A stretch of 55,580 bases of DNA, taken from the NCBI GenBank assembly GCA_016926695.1, contig JAFGOB010000154.1:1-55580 (forward strand), written 5' to 3'. This document shows, piece after piece, positions 33,860 through 43,952 of the stretch. Source of the DNA: Dehalococcoidales bacterium. GTDB taxonomy: Bacteria; Chloroflexota; Dehalococcoidia; Dehalococcoidales; UBA3254. A program made the position numbers and the translations under genes. How positions within the stretch are numbered: position 1 is the first letter of the stretch; the number at the start of each line of letters is the position of its first letter. The notes below the pieces were generated by a model. It ran no database searches and was not told the DNA's origin. It saw only the letters and a program-made list of their open reading frames with translations.

Positions 33860-35455
33860 TCACTCCAAATAGTCTTTTAGTTTGCGGCTGCGGCTGGGAT
33901 GACGCAGCTTGCGCAGGGCTTTGGCTTCAATCTGGCGAATACGCTCGCGGGTGACGTTGAATTCCTTGCCTACTTCTTCCAGCGTACGGCTGCGCCCGTC
34001 TTCCAGACCGAAACGCAGTTGCAGCACCCGCTGTTCTCTCGGAGTCAGGGTATTCAATACCTCCTCGATCTGTTCCTTGAGGAGCTGGCGGGAAGCCACG
34101 TCAGCCGGGGGAAGGGTATTACGGTCTTCGATGAAATCTCCCAGGTGGCTGTCTTCCTCATCGCCGATGGGTGATTCCAGAGAAATAGGCAACTGTGATA
34201 CTTTGATAATTTCCTCGACCTTTTCGGGCGCTATCTCCATTTCCTGGCCGATTTCCTTGGAGCTGGGCTGCTTGCCCTGTTCCTGGGCGAGACGTCGGCT
34301 GACGCGCAGCAGCTTGTTAATGGTTTCTACCATGTGTACGGGTATTCGGATGGTACGTGCCTGGTCAGCGATCGCGCGGGTAATGGCCTGGCGGATCCAC
34401 CAGGTGGCATAGGTACTGAACTTATACCCTTTGTGATGGTCGAATTTTTCTACAGCGCGTGTAAGCCCGATATTACCTTCCTGAATCAGATCGAGCAGCG
34501 ACATACCCCGGCCGATATGTTTCTTGGCTACGCTGACGACCAGTCGCAGGTTGGCTTCAATAAGGTGTTTTTTGGCTTTCTGAGATTCCTGATCGGTATT
34601 GGCAAAATACTGCTCAAGCTGGCTCTCGAAATTGTGAATGGCGGCGACAAAGTGGTCCTCTTTCAGTATCTCTGTCATACGTGAGAAAGGGATGTCTTCA
34701 TCAATAATATCCAGCACCTGCGGAGGCAGGATATTGATATTGATCGAAGCGTTGATGATGATTTGTTCTGTGTCCAGGACACTCCTGTTGATTTGAGTGG
34801 CTACCTTCTGGATCAGTTCAGGCATAATTTCGGCGTCGATGCTTTCCCTGTATTCTTTATTCGTAATGGTCCCGATGAAGCTGTTGTTGGTTGTTAATCC
34901 CAACTCTTTTTGAATGACATGGATAATCTCTTCTTGCCGGGCGAGTTCTTCCAGAATGTTTAAAATAATCTCAGCGTAGGAGGGCAAGCGTCCGTGTTTC
35001 TTTAACCAATCAGCCTGGATTTCACCGATACGGCGTCCCTCTTCCATACGCTTGGCCAGTATTTTTTCATCGTCTGCGGTCAGCAGCGGTACCCTGCCGA
35101 TCTCGTGCAGATACATGCGTACCGAGTCGTCAATAACTTCCTGTTCTTCCAAACGTTCAAGAGGAATTTCAGGTTCGAGTTCGGCTGATACATCGGGCTT
35201 TTCAAGCTCCAGACTATCCGGTTCTCCCCAGGCCGGAAGCGGCTCTGATAAATCATCCATACCCGTTTCTTTCTCATCTTCATCTTCATCTTCCGGTTCA
35301 TCTTCCGGCGGATGTTCGTCGCTCAGGTCAGGTTCGTTGGTATCAACATCAAGAGCTTCATGAGGAGGAACCCTGTCTACCTCCTCATCCACGTCCTCCT
35401 CTTTTTCCAGATCTGCGTCGAGATCCCAATCCGCATTATTTTTAGGGTCTTTCAT
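33860..35455 (-). CDS. rpoD: RNA polymerase primary sigma factor
   Basis: 531 residues of the sigma-70 group 1 type. An acidic N-terminal extension of about 100 residues is followed by region 1.2 ([16 protein letters not shown]), a non-conserved helical insert, region 2 ([54 protein letters not shown] split over 2.1-2.4), region 3 and region 4.2 ([20 protein letters not shown]). It directs housekeeping transcription. ATG at 35455 is chosen because AGAGGAAAA precedes it; a 12-residue longer reading lies inside dnaG. The gene start overlaps the dnaG stop by 14 bases, the usual dnaG-rpoD pair. Confidence 0.95.
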   Translation of the reverse strand: MKDPKNNADWDLDADLEKEEDVDEEVDRVPPHEALDVDTNEPDLSDEHPPEDEPEDEDEDEKETGMDDLSEPLPAWGEPDSLELEKPDVSAELEPEIPLERLEEQEVIDDSVRMYLHEIGRVPLLTADDEKILAKRMEEGRRIGEIQADWLKKHGRLPSYAEIILNILEELARQEEIIHVIQKELGLTTNNSFIGTITNKEYRESIDAEIMPELIQKVATQINRSVLDTEQIIINASININILPPQVLDIIDEDIPFSRMTEILKEDHFVAAIHNFESQLEQYFANTDQESQKAKKHLIEANLRLVVSVAKKHIGRGMSLLDLIQEGNIGLTRAVEKFDHHKGYKFSTYATWWIRQAITRAIADQARTIRIPVHMVETINKLLRVSRRLAQEQGKQPSSKEIGQEMEIAPEKVEEIIKVSQLPISLESPIGDEEDSHLGDFIEDRNTLPPADVASRQLLKEQIEEVLNTLTPREQRVLQLRFGLEDGRSRTLEEVGKEFNVTRERIRQIEAKALRKLRHPSRSRKLKDYLE

Positions 35456-37235
35456 TTTTTTCCTCTTTCCCTGCTTTGGCTCGCATATCAAAAATTTTTT
35501 TCAGTTCTTCCTCCACGTGGGTGCCATCTTCCTGCAGCCGGGCAAGGACTGAGTCCCGGTTGCCGGATTCGGCCTCAAGCGCCAGTGTTTCCTCCTGCCG
35601 GCGTTTTAGTCCGCGCAGGAACCTCTCTCTTAAACGTAGTACGCAATCGGTGTATCTTGATTCGATATCATCCCCGGGCAGGTTCCTGCAAGATAGGTTA
35701 TCCACGTGTTCCCTTATCAAAGGGTCCAGTGATTCTTTTATTCCTGCTGGGTCATCCGTCTTCTGCCACTTTTCAAATATTATCCGGTTTTCACTATTTT
35801 CAAAATATTCAGCCAGTAAATCGACTGATCCGGTCTTGATTTCCGGGCGTTGAATCAATATTGCCAGCGCGTATTCTTCAAGCGGATTTGAGCTCAGTGA
35901 TCGCGTGGCCTTTTGTACGGCCTGGGATTTTGTTTCTCTGGCTTTGCGGTCAGGCCTTACACGGCCCAGCATGGCTTCCAGTTTTTGGACATCGATTGCT
36001 ATTGCCAGTGCCAGTTTGGTTAAGTAATGTTCCTGCCGCATACCTGCTTTCACCCCGGCAACAAGCGGTAAAAGCCGGTTGACAGCCTCCGTTTTTCCCC
36101 GGGTACTCTTCATATCCAGTTTAGACGTAACAAAAGAGATAGTGTAGTCAATTACAGGTACTGCCTTCCCTACCAGCGATTTCCATGATTCAGGATCGGC
36201 CTTGATGACCTCATCCGGGTCTTTTCCATCCGGCAGGCTGATTACTTTTACCTCGGTATCCAGGCTGTTTTCATATTCGACGCAGCGCATGGCGGCTTCC
36301 TCTCCGGCTGTATCCGGGTCAAGCGCCAGGGCGATGTTTCGAGTTAATTTTTTGATTTGATTGATCTGCCTTTCGGTGATAGCTACTCCCATGGGTGCGA
36401 TAACATTGGATATTCCGTACTGGTGGGCTGCAATTACATCCATATATCCTTCTACCAGCACTGCCTGGTTTTCCTGCCGTATAGCGGATTTGGCCAGGTG
36501 GATGCCATAGAGACATCCGCTTTTATCAAAAACTTTGGTCTGCGGAGAATTGATGTACTTAGGTTGTTTGTCGGAAGCCGGCTCCAGCACACGCGCCCCG
36601 AAACCAACCACACGGCCTCTATCGTCCATGATAGGAAACATGACATGGTCCCTGAAGCGGTCGTAAGTCCTTTCTGCATCCTCACTCCGGATAATCAGAC
36701 CGGCCTCCAGTAAGTCGTTTTCTCCTAATCCCTTTTCACTCAGGTATGATTTCAATGATTCCCAGCCCGGCAGGCTGTAACCGAGTTGGAAAGAGGCTAT
36801 ACTATTATCCGTCAGTCCACGGCCTCTAAGGTAATCAAGAGCGCGCTGTCCGGCCCTGGTATTGATAAGCAGATGATGAAAATATTGCGAAGCCGCCAGG
36901 TTGGTTGAAATAACATTTTCACGGGCTTTGTCTTCAGCTTCAGCCTTGGCAGGAGAAGGAATGACGACTCCGCTTTTTTCCGCCAGAAAACGCAGGGCAT
37001 CACCGAAATCCAGACCTTCTTTTTTCATGATAAAGGAGAAAACATCTCCCCCGGTGTTGCAGGCCCCGAAACAGTGCCAGGTCTGCTGCTCCGGGTAAAC
37101 AAAGAAGGATGGTTTCTTTTCACTGTGGAAGGGACAGGGAGCACGCAAAGCTCTACCTGATCTGGTAAGCTGAACGTATTGCCCGATGATTTCCACAATA
37201 TCTGTTTTTTGTTTTATTTCGTCAATTATTCCCAT
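35442..37235 (-). CDS. dnaG: DNA primase
   Basis: About 597 residues. The N-terminal CHC2-type zinc finger has Cys34, His37, Cys55 and Cys59 ([25 protein letters not shown]). The catalytic core follows, with the TOPRIM motifs [14 protein letters not shown] and [11 protein letters not shown]. The C-terminal ~150 residues form the helicase-interaction region. It makes RNA primers for replication. The start at MGIIDEIKQ (ATG 37235) matches relatives; a TTG 13 codons upstream is open but adds unrelated residues, and neither start has a clear ribosome-binding site. A TATTATATAAC-like -10 lies in the upstream spacer (around 37341-37352, minus strand). Confidence 0.94.
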   Translation of the reverse strand: MGIIDEIKQKTDIVEIIGQYVQLTRSGRALRAPCPFHSEKKPSFFVYPEQQTWHCFGACNTGGDVFSFIMKKEGLDFGDALRFLAEKSGVVIPSPAKAEAEDKARENVISTNLAASQYFHHLLINTRAGQRALDYLRGRGLTDNSIASFQLGYSLPGWESLKSYLSEKGLGENDLLEAGLIIRSEDAERTYDRFRDHVMFPIMDDRGRVVGFGARVLEPASDKQPKYINSPQTKVFDKSGCLYGIHLAKSAIRQENQAVLVEGYMDVIAAHQYGISNVIAPMGVAITERQINQIKKLTRNIALALDPDTAGEEAAMRCVEYENSLDTEVKVISLPDGKDPDEVIKADPESWKSLVGKAVPVIDYTISFVTSKLDMKSTRGKTEAVNRLLPLVAGVKAGMRQEHYLTKLALAIAIDVQKLEAMLGRVRPDRKARETKSQAVQKATRSLSSNPLEEYALAILIQRPEIKTGSVDLLAEYFENSENRIIFEKWQKTDDPAGIKESLDPLIREHVDNLSCRNLPGDDIESRYTDCVLRLRERFLRGLKRRQEETLALEAESGNRDSVLARLQEDGTHVEEELKKIFDMRAKAGKEEKNERP

Positions 37236-37484
37236 TACGCGATCACGTCCGGCTTGATAAAAATGCACTGACAACCCGTAATCATTACAGTTTAATATCG
37301 GAAACTCCTCTCCTCCGGTCTCACCTCCCTGCCCTTCTGCTGTTATATAATAGAGGAAAGGAAAAAGGATCCCGATTCTTCATTATCGATGAAATTGAAT
37401 TATTTTTGAAAAAATGGTAGCAATAACATTATACTTCCAGACCGGAAGATAAAAAAGGTATATATAACGCAATAAGCCCGGTAT

Positions 37485-38531
37485 TTATCCTGATCCTAAT
37501 TCCCGGGCTTTTCTTTGAGCATATTGATCGGTCATCCCGGCGATATAGTCCGTTACATTCTGCGCCGGTTCGGATTGAAACGAGTTGTATTCAGGCGGTA
37601 ATAGCCCGGGATGCAGGTTGAAAAAATCGTAAAGGAAACGGACTATTTTGCGGGCATCCTCAGCTTCTTTCTGCTGTGAAGTAACAGTATATACCCGCTC
37701 GTGCAGAAACCGGAGCATCAGGAATGTGGCCTGGCGTATATCATCACTCATATTGATGGCTGGAGTATGAGTGACGTCCTCACCCCTGGCATTCCACGAG
37801 TTTTCGACGATATCGCAGATCAGGGTATTAATCCTTTCCGACCGGGAATTACCCAGCAGCCGGGTCGAGTCCCTGGGCAGATCTTCTTCACGGAGAAGAC
37901 CTGAGCGGACGGCGTCATCGATGTCATGATTTATATAGGCCACGATATCGGATATCTTGCAGATTTCACCTTCCAGCGTGCCGACCTTTCCCCAGTTGTC
38001 GCCCATAATCTCAATGACCCTGGTTTTGGAGTGGTTGAGTATGCCGTCGCGCACTTCCCAGGTTAAATTCAGTCCTTTGCCGTTGTTTTCCAGGCAATCG
38101 ACAATCCGCAGGCTCTGTTCGTTATGCCTGAATCCTGAGGGATGCAGCTCGTTCAAGACCTCCTCCCCGATATGCCCGAAAGGGGTGTGTCCCAGGTCGT
38201 GTCCCAGGGCAATGGCTTCCGTCAGGTCCTCGTTCAGGTTCAGCGCCCGGCTGATCGTACGGGCTATTTGAGATACTTCCAGGGTATGTGTCAAACGTGT
38301 AACATAATGATCGCCGATAGGCGCTACAAAGACCTGGGTCTTATGCTTCAACCGGCGGAATGAATTACAGTGGATAATACGGTCCCTGTCACGCTGATAC
38401 TCCAGGCGTACCGGACTGGGGGATTCAACTAACAGTCTTCCCCGGGAGAGCACGCTTCTTGAGGCAAAGGGAGAGAGATATTCCTCTCTCCCCTCCAGAA
38501 AATTCCGGACGCTGTCCAGATGGCTAGGCAT
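37485..38531 (-). CDS. dgt: dGTPase-like HD domain triphosphohydrolase
   Basis: About 348 residues. The HD metal site is spread over RLTHTLEVSQIARTI (His), LGHDLGHTPFGH (His-Asp) and later YINHDIDDAVR (Asp). RDRDRIIHCNSFRRLKHKTQVF at the start of the domain is typical of deoxyguanosinetriphosphate triphosphohydrolase-like proteins, which hydrolyse dNTPs to nucleoside and tripolyphosphate. ATG 38531 overlaps the ppsA stop by 8 bases and is preferred to an upstream start at 38570. A weak hairpin (AAGCCCGG/CCGGGCTT, 37474-37510) overlaps its stop. Confidence 0.9.
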   Translation of the reverse strand: MPSHLDSVRNFLEGREEYLSPFASRSVLSRGRLLVESPSPVRLEYQRDRDRIIHCNSFRRLKHKTQVFVAPIGDHYVTRLTHTLEVSQIARTISRALNLNEDLTEAIALGHDLGHTPFGHIGEEVLNELHPSGFRHNEQSLRIVDCLENNGKGLNLTWEVRDGILNHSKTRVIEIMGDNWGKVGTLEGEICKISDIVAYINHDIDDAVRSGLLREEDLPRDSTRLLGNSRSERINTLICDIVENSWNARGEDVTHTPAINMSDDIRQATFLMLRFLHERVYTVTSQQKEAEDARKIVRFLYDFFNLHPGLLPPEYNSFQSEPAQNVTDYIAGMTDQYAQRKARELGSG

Positions 38532-40791
38532 CTGATTTCTGTTTTTCTTCAATCCTGGCGATAATCTCACGAGTTACATCGATCATATCCGGACTTACTG
38601 AAACGGAAGTAATACCCCATTGCACCAGTTTTTCGGTTAACTCGGGATATACGGAAGGAGCCTGGCCGCAGATCGAACAGGTAATCCCGGCTTTTTTAGC
38701 TGCGGTAACGGCTTTCTCAACCGCTATGAGTACGGCTTCGTTGCGTTCATCGAAGATATTGGACAATTTCTGGCTGTCTCTATCCGTACCCAGTATAAGC
38801 TGGGTCAAATCGTTGGAACCGATGGAAATTCCATCTAGTCCTACCTCGATAAATTTCTCGATCAGGAAGATGGTGGAAGGTACCTCAACCATCATCCAGA
38901 GTTTGAAATCTTTAGAGCGCAATAGTCCCTCTGATTCGATTATTTCCCGGCAGTCAGCCAGTCCGGATACCGTACGGACGAAGGGTATCATAACATAGAG
39001 ATTGTTGTATTTTTCTCGTACTCTTTTAATAGCTTCGATTTCAAGCTGGAATACATCAGGTTCTTTCAGGTACCTGGAACAACCCCGGTAACCCAGCATA
39101 GGGTTTTCCTCTACGGATTCATATTCCTGACCGCCTTTTAGATTGCGGTATTCGTTGGTTTTGAAATCAGATGTGCGGTAGACTACCGGCCTGGGATAGA
39201 AGGCTTTTGCGATGGTATTGACTCCCGCGTACAGCTTGTCGATGTACTCGCTGCCCCTTTTCTGACTCAGCATATAGCGTGGGTGCTCACCGATCTGGCT
39301 CATGATAAATTCAGCCCTGAGCAGGCCGACACCATCCACGTTCCGGGAGGCAACCGTTTCCGCCAGATCAGGTTGGGCCAGGTTGACGTAAACCCTGGTC
39401 TTTGTCTTCAGATTTTGCCTTAAAGTAATTGAGGGTGCTTGTTGAAGGTTAATAGGGACTACGTTGCCTTCGTAAATCTTCCCTGAAGAACCATCTACCG
39501 TGACCGTCTGTCCTTCTTTAAGTGTGGATGTGGCTTTGGTGCAACCCACTATGCAGGGTATACCCAGCTCACGGCTGACGATAGCGGCGTGGGAAGTTCT
39601 CCCGCCCTGGTCGGTTACAATGGCTACCGCTCTTTTCATGGCCGGAACAAAGTCCGGTGTCGTCATTTCGGCGACCAGCACGTCGCCCTTTAATATTTTA
39701 TCGATATAACTGGCGTCTTTAAGTATCTTAACCGGTCCGCTGCCCATTCCGGGGCTGGCTGGTGAACCTGACAGCAGTACAGGTGCCGCTCCCAGCTCTG
39801 AGTGGTCTTCGCCTGCGTTATCTTTGATGGTGGTAACCGGCCTAGCCTGGGTAATGTACAATTGTCCTTCTTCCTTGGCCCATTCTATATCCTGCGGGAA
39901 AGCATAATGTTCTTCAATATTCTTCCCTATCATTGCCAGCTTGATTACGTCTTCATCAGTTATTTTCTGGCTGCTCTGAAGCGAATCAGGTATGGGAGAC
40001 TTAATATTCAGATGCCCGCTTTGACTGACGGGATTCTTGATCAACTGCCATTCCTGTTTATTGACCTTTTTTCTGATAATACGTAAATCTTCCTTGTCCA
40101 CGATAAAAAGGTCGGGAGTTACCTCCCCTGAGACAATAGCTTCACCCAGACCCAACACGGCCTCTATTACTATCTTGCCTTTATCGGAGGTAACCGGTTC
40201 TAACGTAAACATCACACCGGAGGCTTGAGATTGGACCATACGCTGTACAGGTACGGCTATTCCTACCTTGAAATGGTCGAAATTCCGTTCTGCCCTGTAG
40301 AAAATTGCCCTGGCATTGAAAAGAGACGCCCAGCAGCTTTTGACAGCATCGACAACGCCCTCTTCGCCTTGAACATTAAGGTAAGTACTCTGTTGTCCGG
40401 CAAAGGACGCATCCGGAAGGTCTTCTGCCGTAGCTGATGAGCGGACAGCTACCAGTCCTTCACCCATCTTTTTGTATGCTTCCCTGATCTCTCCTGCCAG
40501 GTCGGAAGGAACGGTACAGTCCAATATTATTTTCTGTATCTCCTCTGCAACCTTTTGGAGCAGTTTGCTATTGTGGGGGTCAAGCGGTTCCAGCTTATGG
40601 CGGATTTGTTCAGCGATGTGAGTCTGTTCGATAAACTGGTAGTAAGCATCTGCTGTAACAATAAAGCCCTGGGGTACCGGAATTCGTGCCTGGGTCAACT
40701 CACCCAGGTTGGCCCCTTTTCCGCCTACCGAGGCTATGTCTTTTTTGTCGACCTCGGCAAACCATACAATAGCCCTGTTCGACTGACTCAT
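38524..40791 (-). CDS. ppsA: phosphoenolpyruvate synthase
   Basis: 755 residues, near the usual ~790. N-terminal ATP-grasp nucleotide-binding domain (VGGKGANLGELTQA, VAVRSSATAEDLPDASFAGQQ), the phosphohistidine swivelling domain with the catalytic His in DQGGRTSHAAIVSRELG near residue 400, and a C-terminal PEP-binding barrel (VNLAQPDLAE, GLDGISIGSNDLTQLILGTDRD, SICGQAPS). Converts pyruvate, ATP and water to PEP, AMP and phosphate for gluconeogenesis, feeding eno and gap, also in this window. GGAGGAG precedes the ATG. Confidence 0.96.
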   Translation of the reverse strand: MSQSNRAIVWFAEVDKKDIASVGGKGANLGELTQARIPVPQGFIVTADAYYQFIEQTHIAEQIRHKLEPLDPHNSKLLQKVAEEIQKIILDCTVPSDLAGEIREAYKKMGEGLVAVRSSATAEDLPDASFAGQQSTYLNVQGEEGVVDAVKSCWASLFNARAIFYRAERNFDHFKVGIAVPVQRMVQSQASGVMFTLEPVTSDKGKIVIEAVLGLGEAIVSGEVTPDLFIVDKEDLRIIRKKVNKQEWQLIKNPVSQSGHLNIKSPIPDSLQSSQKITDEDVIKLAMIGKNIEEHYAFPQDIEWAKEEGQLYITQARPVTTIKDNAGEDHSELGAAPVLLSGSPASPGMGSGPVKILKDASYIDKILKGDVLVAEMTTPDFVPAMKRAVAIVTDQGGRTSHAAIVSRELGIPCIVGCTKATSTLKEGQTVTVDGSSGKIYEGNVVPINLQQAPSITLRQNLKTKTRVYVNLAQPDLAETVASRNVDGVGLLRAEFIMSQIGEHPRYMLSQKRGSEYIDKLYAGVNTIAKAFYPRPVVYRTSDFKTNEYRNLKGGQEYESVEENPMLGYRGCSRYLKEPDVFQLEIEAIKRVREKYNNLYVMIPFVRTVSGLADCREIIESEGLLRSKDFKLWMMVEVPSTIFLIEKFIEVGLDGISIGSNDLTQLILGTDRDSQKLSNIFDERNEAVLIAVEKAVTAAKKAGITCSICGQAPSVYPELTEKLVQWGITSVSVSPDMIDVTREIIARIEEKQKSDA

Positions 40792-40859
40792 TTCTGGCTC
40801 TCCTCCTTGCCTATTAGTTTCAAAATGTCGTGGAGACAGGAACGAGGTTAAAAACTTAT

Positions 40860-40889
40860 ATTATAATAGCAGGTATTATTATACCACAA
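40860..40889 (-). promoter_or_regulatory. ppsA promoter with overlapping inverted repeat
   Basis: On the minus strand TTGTGG (40884-40889) and a full-consensus TATAAT (40860-40865) are 18 bases apart, about 70 bases before the ppsA start. A perfect inverted repeat GGTAT-TATT-ATACC (40872-40885) spans the spacer and touches the -35, a possible operator. The rest of the 443-base divergent region to 41234 holds only a small hairpin (41022-41043) and the promoter of the response regulator. Confidence 0.55.
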
Positions 40890-41172
40890 TAGGATTATTA
40901 TGCTAGATTCTTTTACGATGGTCATCTGAGCTGAGAAATAGTGCGGATACCTGAAGCCTAAAGATAAGCGGATCATTTCCACAATTAATTATAATAAATT
41001 ATACATTAATCTGTCCATACTGGTTTTTCAGCAGCAGAAAACCATATTACCTGTAAACGGAATAAATTGTATTCAGGTAAACGCCAACCGGGGAAGGGTA
41101 TTTTGATACGAATGCCCTTTGAATTAAGGCTAAATGGCAGTAATGGACTATGAAAAATGTGCTATAACTTTA

Positions 41173-41201
41173 TTGTTAACCGCCGGAGCGGGAACTAAAA
41201 T
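41173..41201 (+). promoter_or_regulatory. response regulator promoter containing GGAACTAAAA
   Basis: TTGTTA (41173-41178) and TAAAAT (41196-41201) are 17 bases apart. The -10 is part of the 10-mer GGAACTAAAA (41191-41200), which also occurs at 45131 and 54401. Together with the ~33-base spacing to the regulator start, this suggests the 10-mer marks a promoter. Confidence 0.45.
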
Positions 41202-41234
41202 GGGCATGGTATAGAGAAAAGGCAGGAGTATTTA

Positions 41235-41930
41235 ATGCGAAAGCCACGTATACTTGTCGCAGATGATGAAGTGGCGATACGGAAGTTTGTTAGGGCTAAT
41301 CTCGAAGCCCGGGATTATGAGACTATCACCGTAACGGATGGGAGCGAGGCTATTGCCACAGTTGAAAAAGAACTTCCGGACCTGGTTATTCTGGATATCA
41401 TGATGCCCAAGCTGGACGGATTCCAGGTTTGTCACAGAATCCGTGAATGGTCGCAGATTCCGATAATCATGCTCAGCGCCAGGAGCGGGGAGATAGACAA
41501 GGTTAAATGCCTGGAAATGGGGGCGGATGACTATATTACCAAGCCATTCGGAGTAGATGAGCTCATGGCCCGGGTTAAAGCTGTCATGCGTCGTGTTAAG
41601 TCTTCCCGTGAAAATACCAGCGTACCGGTCTATAGTTACTCCGGTCTGATAGTTGACTTTTCCAAACACCTGGTTACTTTAAACGGCAAGAACGTTAACC
41701 TCACGGCTACCGAATATAAAATGCTGTCTTATCTGGCGATGAATGCGGGCCGGGTTATAACGGCGACCCAACTGCTTGACCATGTTTGGGGTGAAGAATA
41801 TTCCGGCGCCGACCATCTTCTTCAGGTTAACATCGGCAGGCTCAGGCAAAAGCTGGGTGATAGCGCCCGCAATCCTGTATATATATTGACCAAAGCCGGA
41901 ATAGGATATATGCTGGCCAGGAACAATTAG
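41235..41930 (+). CDS. OmpR/PhoB family response regulator
   Basis: 231 residues. Receiver domain 1-120: acidic pair Asp10/Asp11 (ILVADDE), phospho-acceptor Asp54 (LVILDIMMP), switch Ser81 and Lys103 (YITKPFG). The C-terminal winged helix (about 133-230) has LTATEYKMLSYLAMNAGRVITATQLLDHVWG and HLLQVNIGRLRQKLGD, the OmpR DNA-binding signature. No histidine kinase gene is adjacent; the only sensor kinase in the window is the interrupted one at 54415. Its target genes are unknown. GGCAGGAG precedes ATG 41235. Confidence 0.93.
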   Translation: MRKPRILVADDEVAIRKFVRANLEARDYETITVTDGSEAIATVEKELPDLVILDIMMPKLDGFQVCHRIREWSQIPIIMLSARSGEIDKVKCLEMGADDYITKPFGVDELMARVKAVMRRVKSSRENTSVPVYSYSGLIVDFSKHLVTLNGKNVNLTATEYKMLSYLAMNAGRVITATQLLDHVWGEEYSGADHLLQVNIGRLRQKLGDSARNPVYILTKAGIGYMLARNN

Positions 41931-41938
41931 CAATCAGG

Positions 41939-42505
41939 TCAGAATCCGGGAACGCAACCCGGAGCCCGTACCATTAATATCGGTACGCAGGTTCTTCTGA
42001 AGACCCTTTCCGTTACACTCCCGCTTGCCCAGCGGCTGATGCCGGACCGTCCATGGCTGGCCATAATAATTAGATTTATCTCATTTTGTTCGGCAAAGCT
42101 GACAATCGCCTCAGCCGGATTGCCCAGCAGTACTGAAATACGTATGTTAAGACCTTTTTTAGTCAGTCCGCGCTGGATCCTGTGAAGGTATTTATCCGCC
42201 TGGCTGTATTTCTTCCCAACATCTCTAATCCAGGTGGTCTTGTCAGAGGGCTGGTCGGCTGTGGATACAACCATCTGGCCGGATAAAATAGCCGACTGAC
42301 TCAAGACCTGGTAGTCCGCTGTACTCTTACCCGCCAGTCCCAGATTTCCCGACAGGTTCAGGTTTTCTTTCACCCTTATTTTCTCTGTGACGCTTACCAG
42401 TATTACTTCCTGAGCAGCGCATCCCGAAGCAACGGCTTCTACATGAGGAAGCACACATTCAGCCAGTTTAGAACCATCCAGAGGTACCAATATCCTGGTA
42501 TACAT
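41939..42505 (-). CDS. universal stress protein family (UspA-like)
   Basis: 188 residues from ATG 42505. YTRILVPLDGSKLAECVLPHVEAVA opens the Usp fold. The ATP-binding loop is MASHGRSGISRWASGSVTERVFRRTCVPILMV, matching G-x2-G-x9-GS. A longer middle segment than simple UspA. Such proteins bind ATP and respond to stress; the precise role is unknown. GGGGGTGA lies 8-9 bases upstream; a TTG two codons earlier is possible. It converges on the response regulator with 8 bases between the two stop codons. Confidence 0.88.
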   Translation of the reverse strand: MYTRILVPLDGSKLAECVLPHVEAVASGCAAQEVILVSVTEKIRVKENLNLSGNLGLAGKSTADYQVLSQSAILSGQMVVSTADQPSDKTTWIRDVGKKYSQADKYLHRIQRGLTKKGLNIRISVLLGNPAEAIVSFAEQNEINLIIMASHGRSGISRWASGSVTERVFRRTCVPILMVRAPGCVPGF

Positions 42506-42670
42506 TGACAATTCACCCCCTTATTCAATCCTTATTAAATACATTGTATGCTATTGGAATGAATCTTGCTGTGATATTACTTGGGCTGGGCGCGGAACCT
42601 GGGCCTGTTTTTGCCGTATCGAAGGGCCTGCTGAAGAGAAAAGGAATTCAGATCGAAGCTATAACAGATA

Positions 42671-42698
42671 AAAAAGGAGCGCCGGCCCGGCGCTCCTT
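42671..42698 (-). terminator. intrinsic terminator of lemA-htpX
   Basis: AAGGAGCGCC (42674-42683) pairs with GGCGCTCCTT (42689-42698) around a 5-base loop, 18 bases after the htpX stop. On the minus strand the stem runs into TTTTTTATC, a good U-tract. Confidence 0.82.
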
Positions 42699-42716
42699 CA
42701 GGATAAACGCAATGCT

Positions 42717-43934
42717 TTATCTAACGTTGTTGACATGACCGCAATGTGGACAGCGTACCTGGGGCTTATTATAGCTGGGGGGTAGTCTCAGGGTTGTCCC
42801 GCAGTCTTCACAGTTGATAGTCCTGTACTTGTTCATACGCCACATCAGGTTTGATGTTTCACGCGTGCGATCGATCTGGTCCTCTATTTCTCCGGCAAGT
42901 GCTCCGGGTGAGGCCTGTCTGATAGGCGCCTCGCTCTGTGCGGCAAGGGCTGAAGCGGGCATGACCCTGGAACCCGACACCTTCTGATAGGACTTTTCGT
43001 AGTCCCTGAAGGAGCTTCCCGACATGGAACGTAAAATCCGGATCCTTTCCTCCAGCGGGGGATGGGTGGCGAAGAGGTCGTTTACCGCCATTCCCTTTTT
43101 GTAAAAGGGATTGCTGATATACATGGGCGCAGTGGCTTTATTGGCGGACTTGACCTGGGTGCTGTTGGTCCTCAGCTTTTCCAGTGCCGAGGCCAGACCT
43201 TCGGGATAACGTGTATAGAGTGCGGAGGATGCATCAGCCAGGTATTCCCGTTTTCGCGATATGGTGAAATAGATCATCTGGGCGACAAGCGGCGCTACTA
43301 TCATCAATACTATTCCGACTAATACGATTATGATCTGGGCGCCGCCCCCGCCTCCCGAAGAGGAGGAGCTTCTCCGATTACCTCCGTACATACCACTGAA
43401 GATCATTACCCGTGAAGCGTAAAAGGCCAGGATTACTATTGCTCCCAGCATTATGCTGGCTATCAGCATGAGACGGATGTCCCGGTTTTTTATGTGACCG
43501 ATTTCATGGGCGATGACTCCCTGAAGTTCATCCCGGTTGAGCTTGTTTAGCAGACCTGATGTAATAGCCACAGAGGCGTGTTCCGGGCTCCGCCCTGTGG
43601 CGAAAGCATTCAGTGCCGGGTCGTCGATAATATAAACATCCGGCATCTTCTCCAGGCCTGATGCTATTTTCATCTCCTCGACCACGTTATAAAGCCGGGG
43701 GTGGTCCTTGGGGCCGATCTTTTTGGCCCCTGACATGGTGAGTATGATGCTGTCACCCTGGAAAAGGGCAACCAGCCACATGATTCCCCAAACGGCAAGT
43801 GCGATGATGAGCCCGGCAACAGCACTGCCGATTAAAAACACACCTATGACATAACCGATGGCCAGCAGCAGGGCTCCCATAGCTATAATCATCAGCATGG
43901 ACCGTATCTGATTGGATTTAATCTGTTCCCACAT
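42717..43934 (-). CDS. htpX: M48 family membrane metalloprotease with C-terminal zinc ribbon
   Basis: 405 residues. Two N-terminal membrane helices (about 14-35 and 36-58) precede the M48 domain with the zinc motif HEIGH at 143-147; a third Glu ligand lies downstream in the REYLADASSA segment. Further helices lie around 155-220. HtpX degrades damaged membrane proteins. The C-terminus adds an unusual ribbon, CEDCGTTLRLPPSYN...VRCPHCGHVN, with two Cys pairs, after a linker rich in Ala/Ser. Paired with lemA 18 bases upstream, a common partnership. Confidence 0.9.
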   Translation of the reverse strand: MWEQIKSNQIRSMLMIIAMGALLLAIGYVIGVFLIGSAVAGLIIALAVWGIMWLVALFQGDSIILTMSGAKKIGPKDHPRLYNVVEEMKIASGLEKMPDVYIIDDPALNAFATGRSPEHASVAITSGLLNKLNRDELQGVIAHEIGHIKNRDIRLMLIASIMLGAIVILAFYASRVMIFSGMYGGNRRSSSSSGGGGGAQIIIVLVGIVLMIVAPLVAQMIYFTISRKREYLADASSALYTRYPEGLASALEKLRTNSTQVKSANKATAPMYISNPFYKKGMAVNDLFATHPPLEERIRILRSMSGSSFRDYEKSYQKVSGSRVMPASALAAQSEAPIRQASPGALAGEIEDQIDRTRETSNLMWRMNKYRTINCEDCGTTLRLPPSYNKPQVRCPHCGHVNNVR

Positions 43935-43952
43935 GATATTTATTCTTCGGTT

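Noticed and set aside
42505..42738. 77-codon ORF with a hydrophobic start, divergent from the Usp gene
   Set aside because: It reads through the htpX terminator hairpin and into the htpX stop, has no ribosome-binding site, and its C-terminal residues derive from the hairpin sequence.
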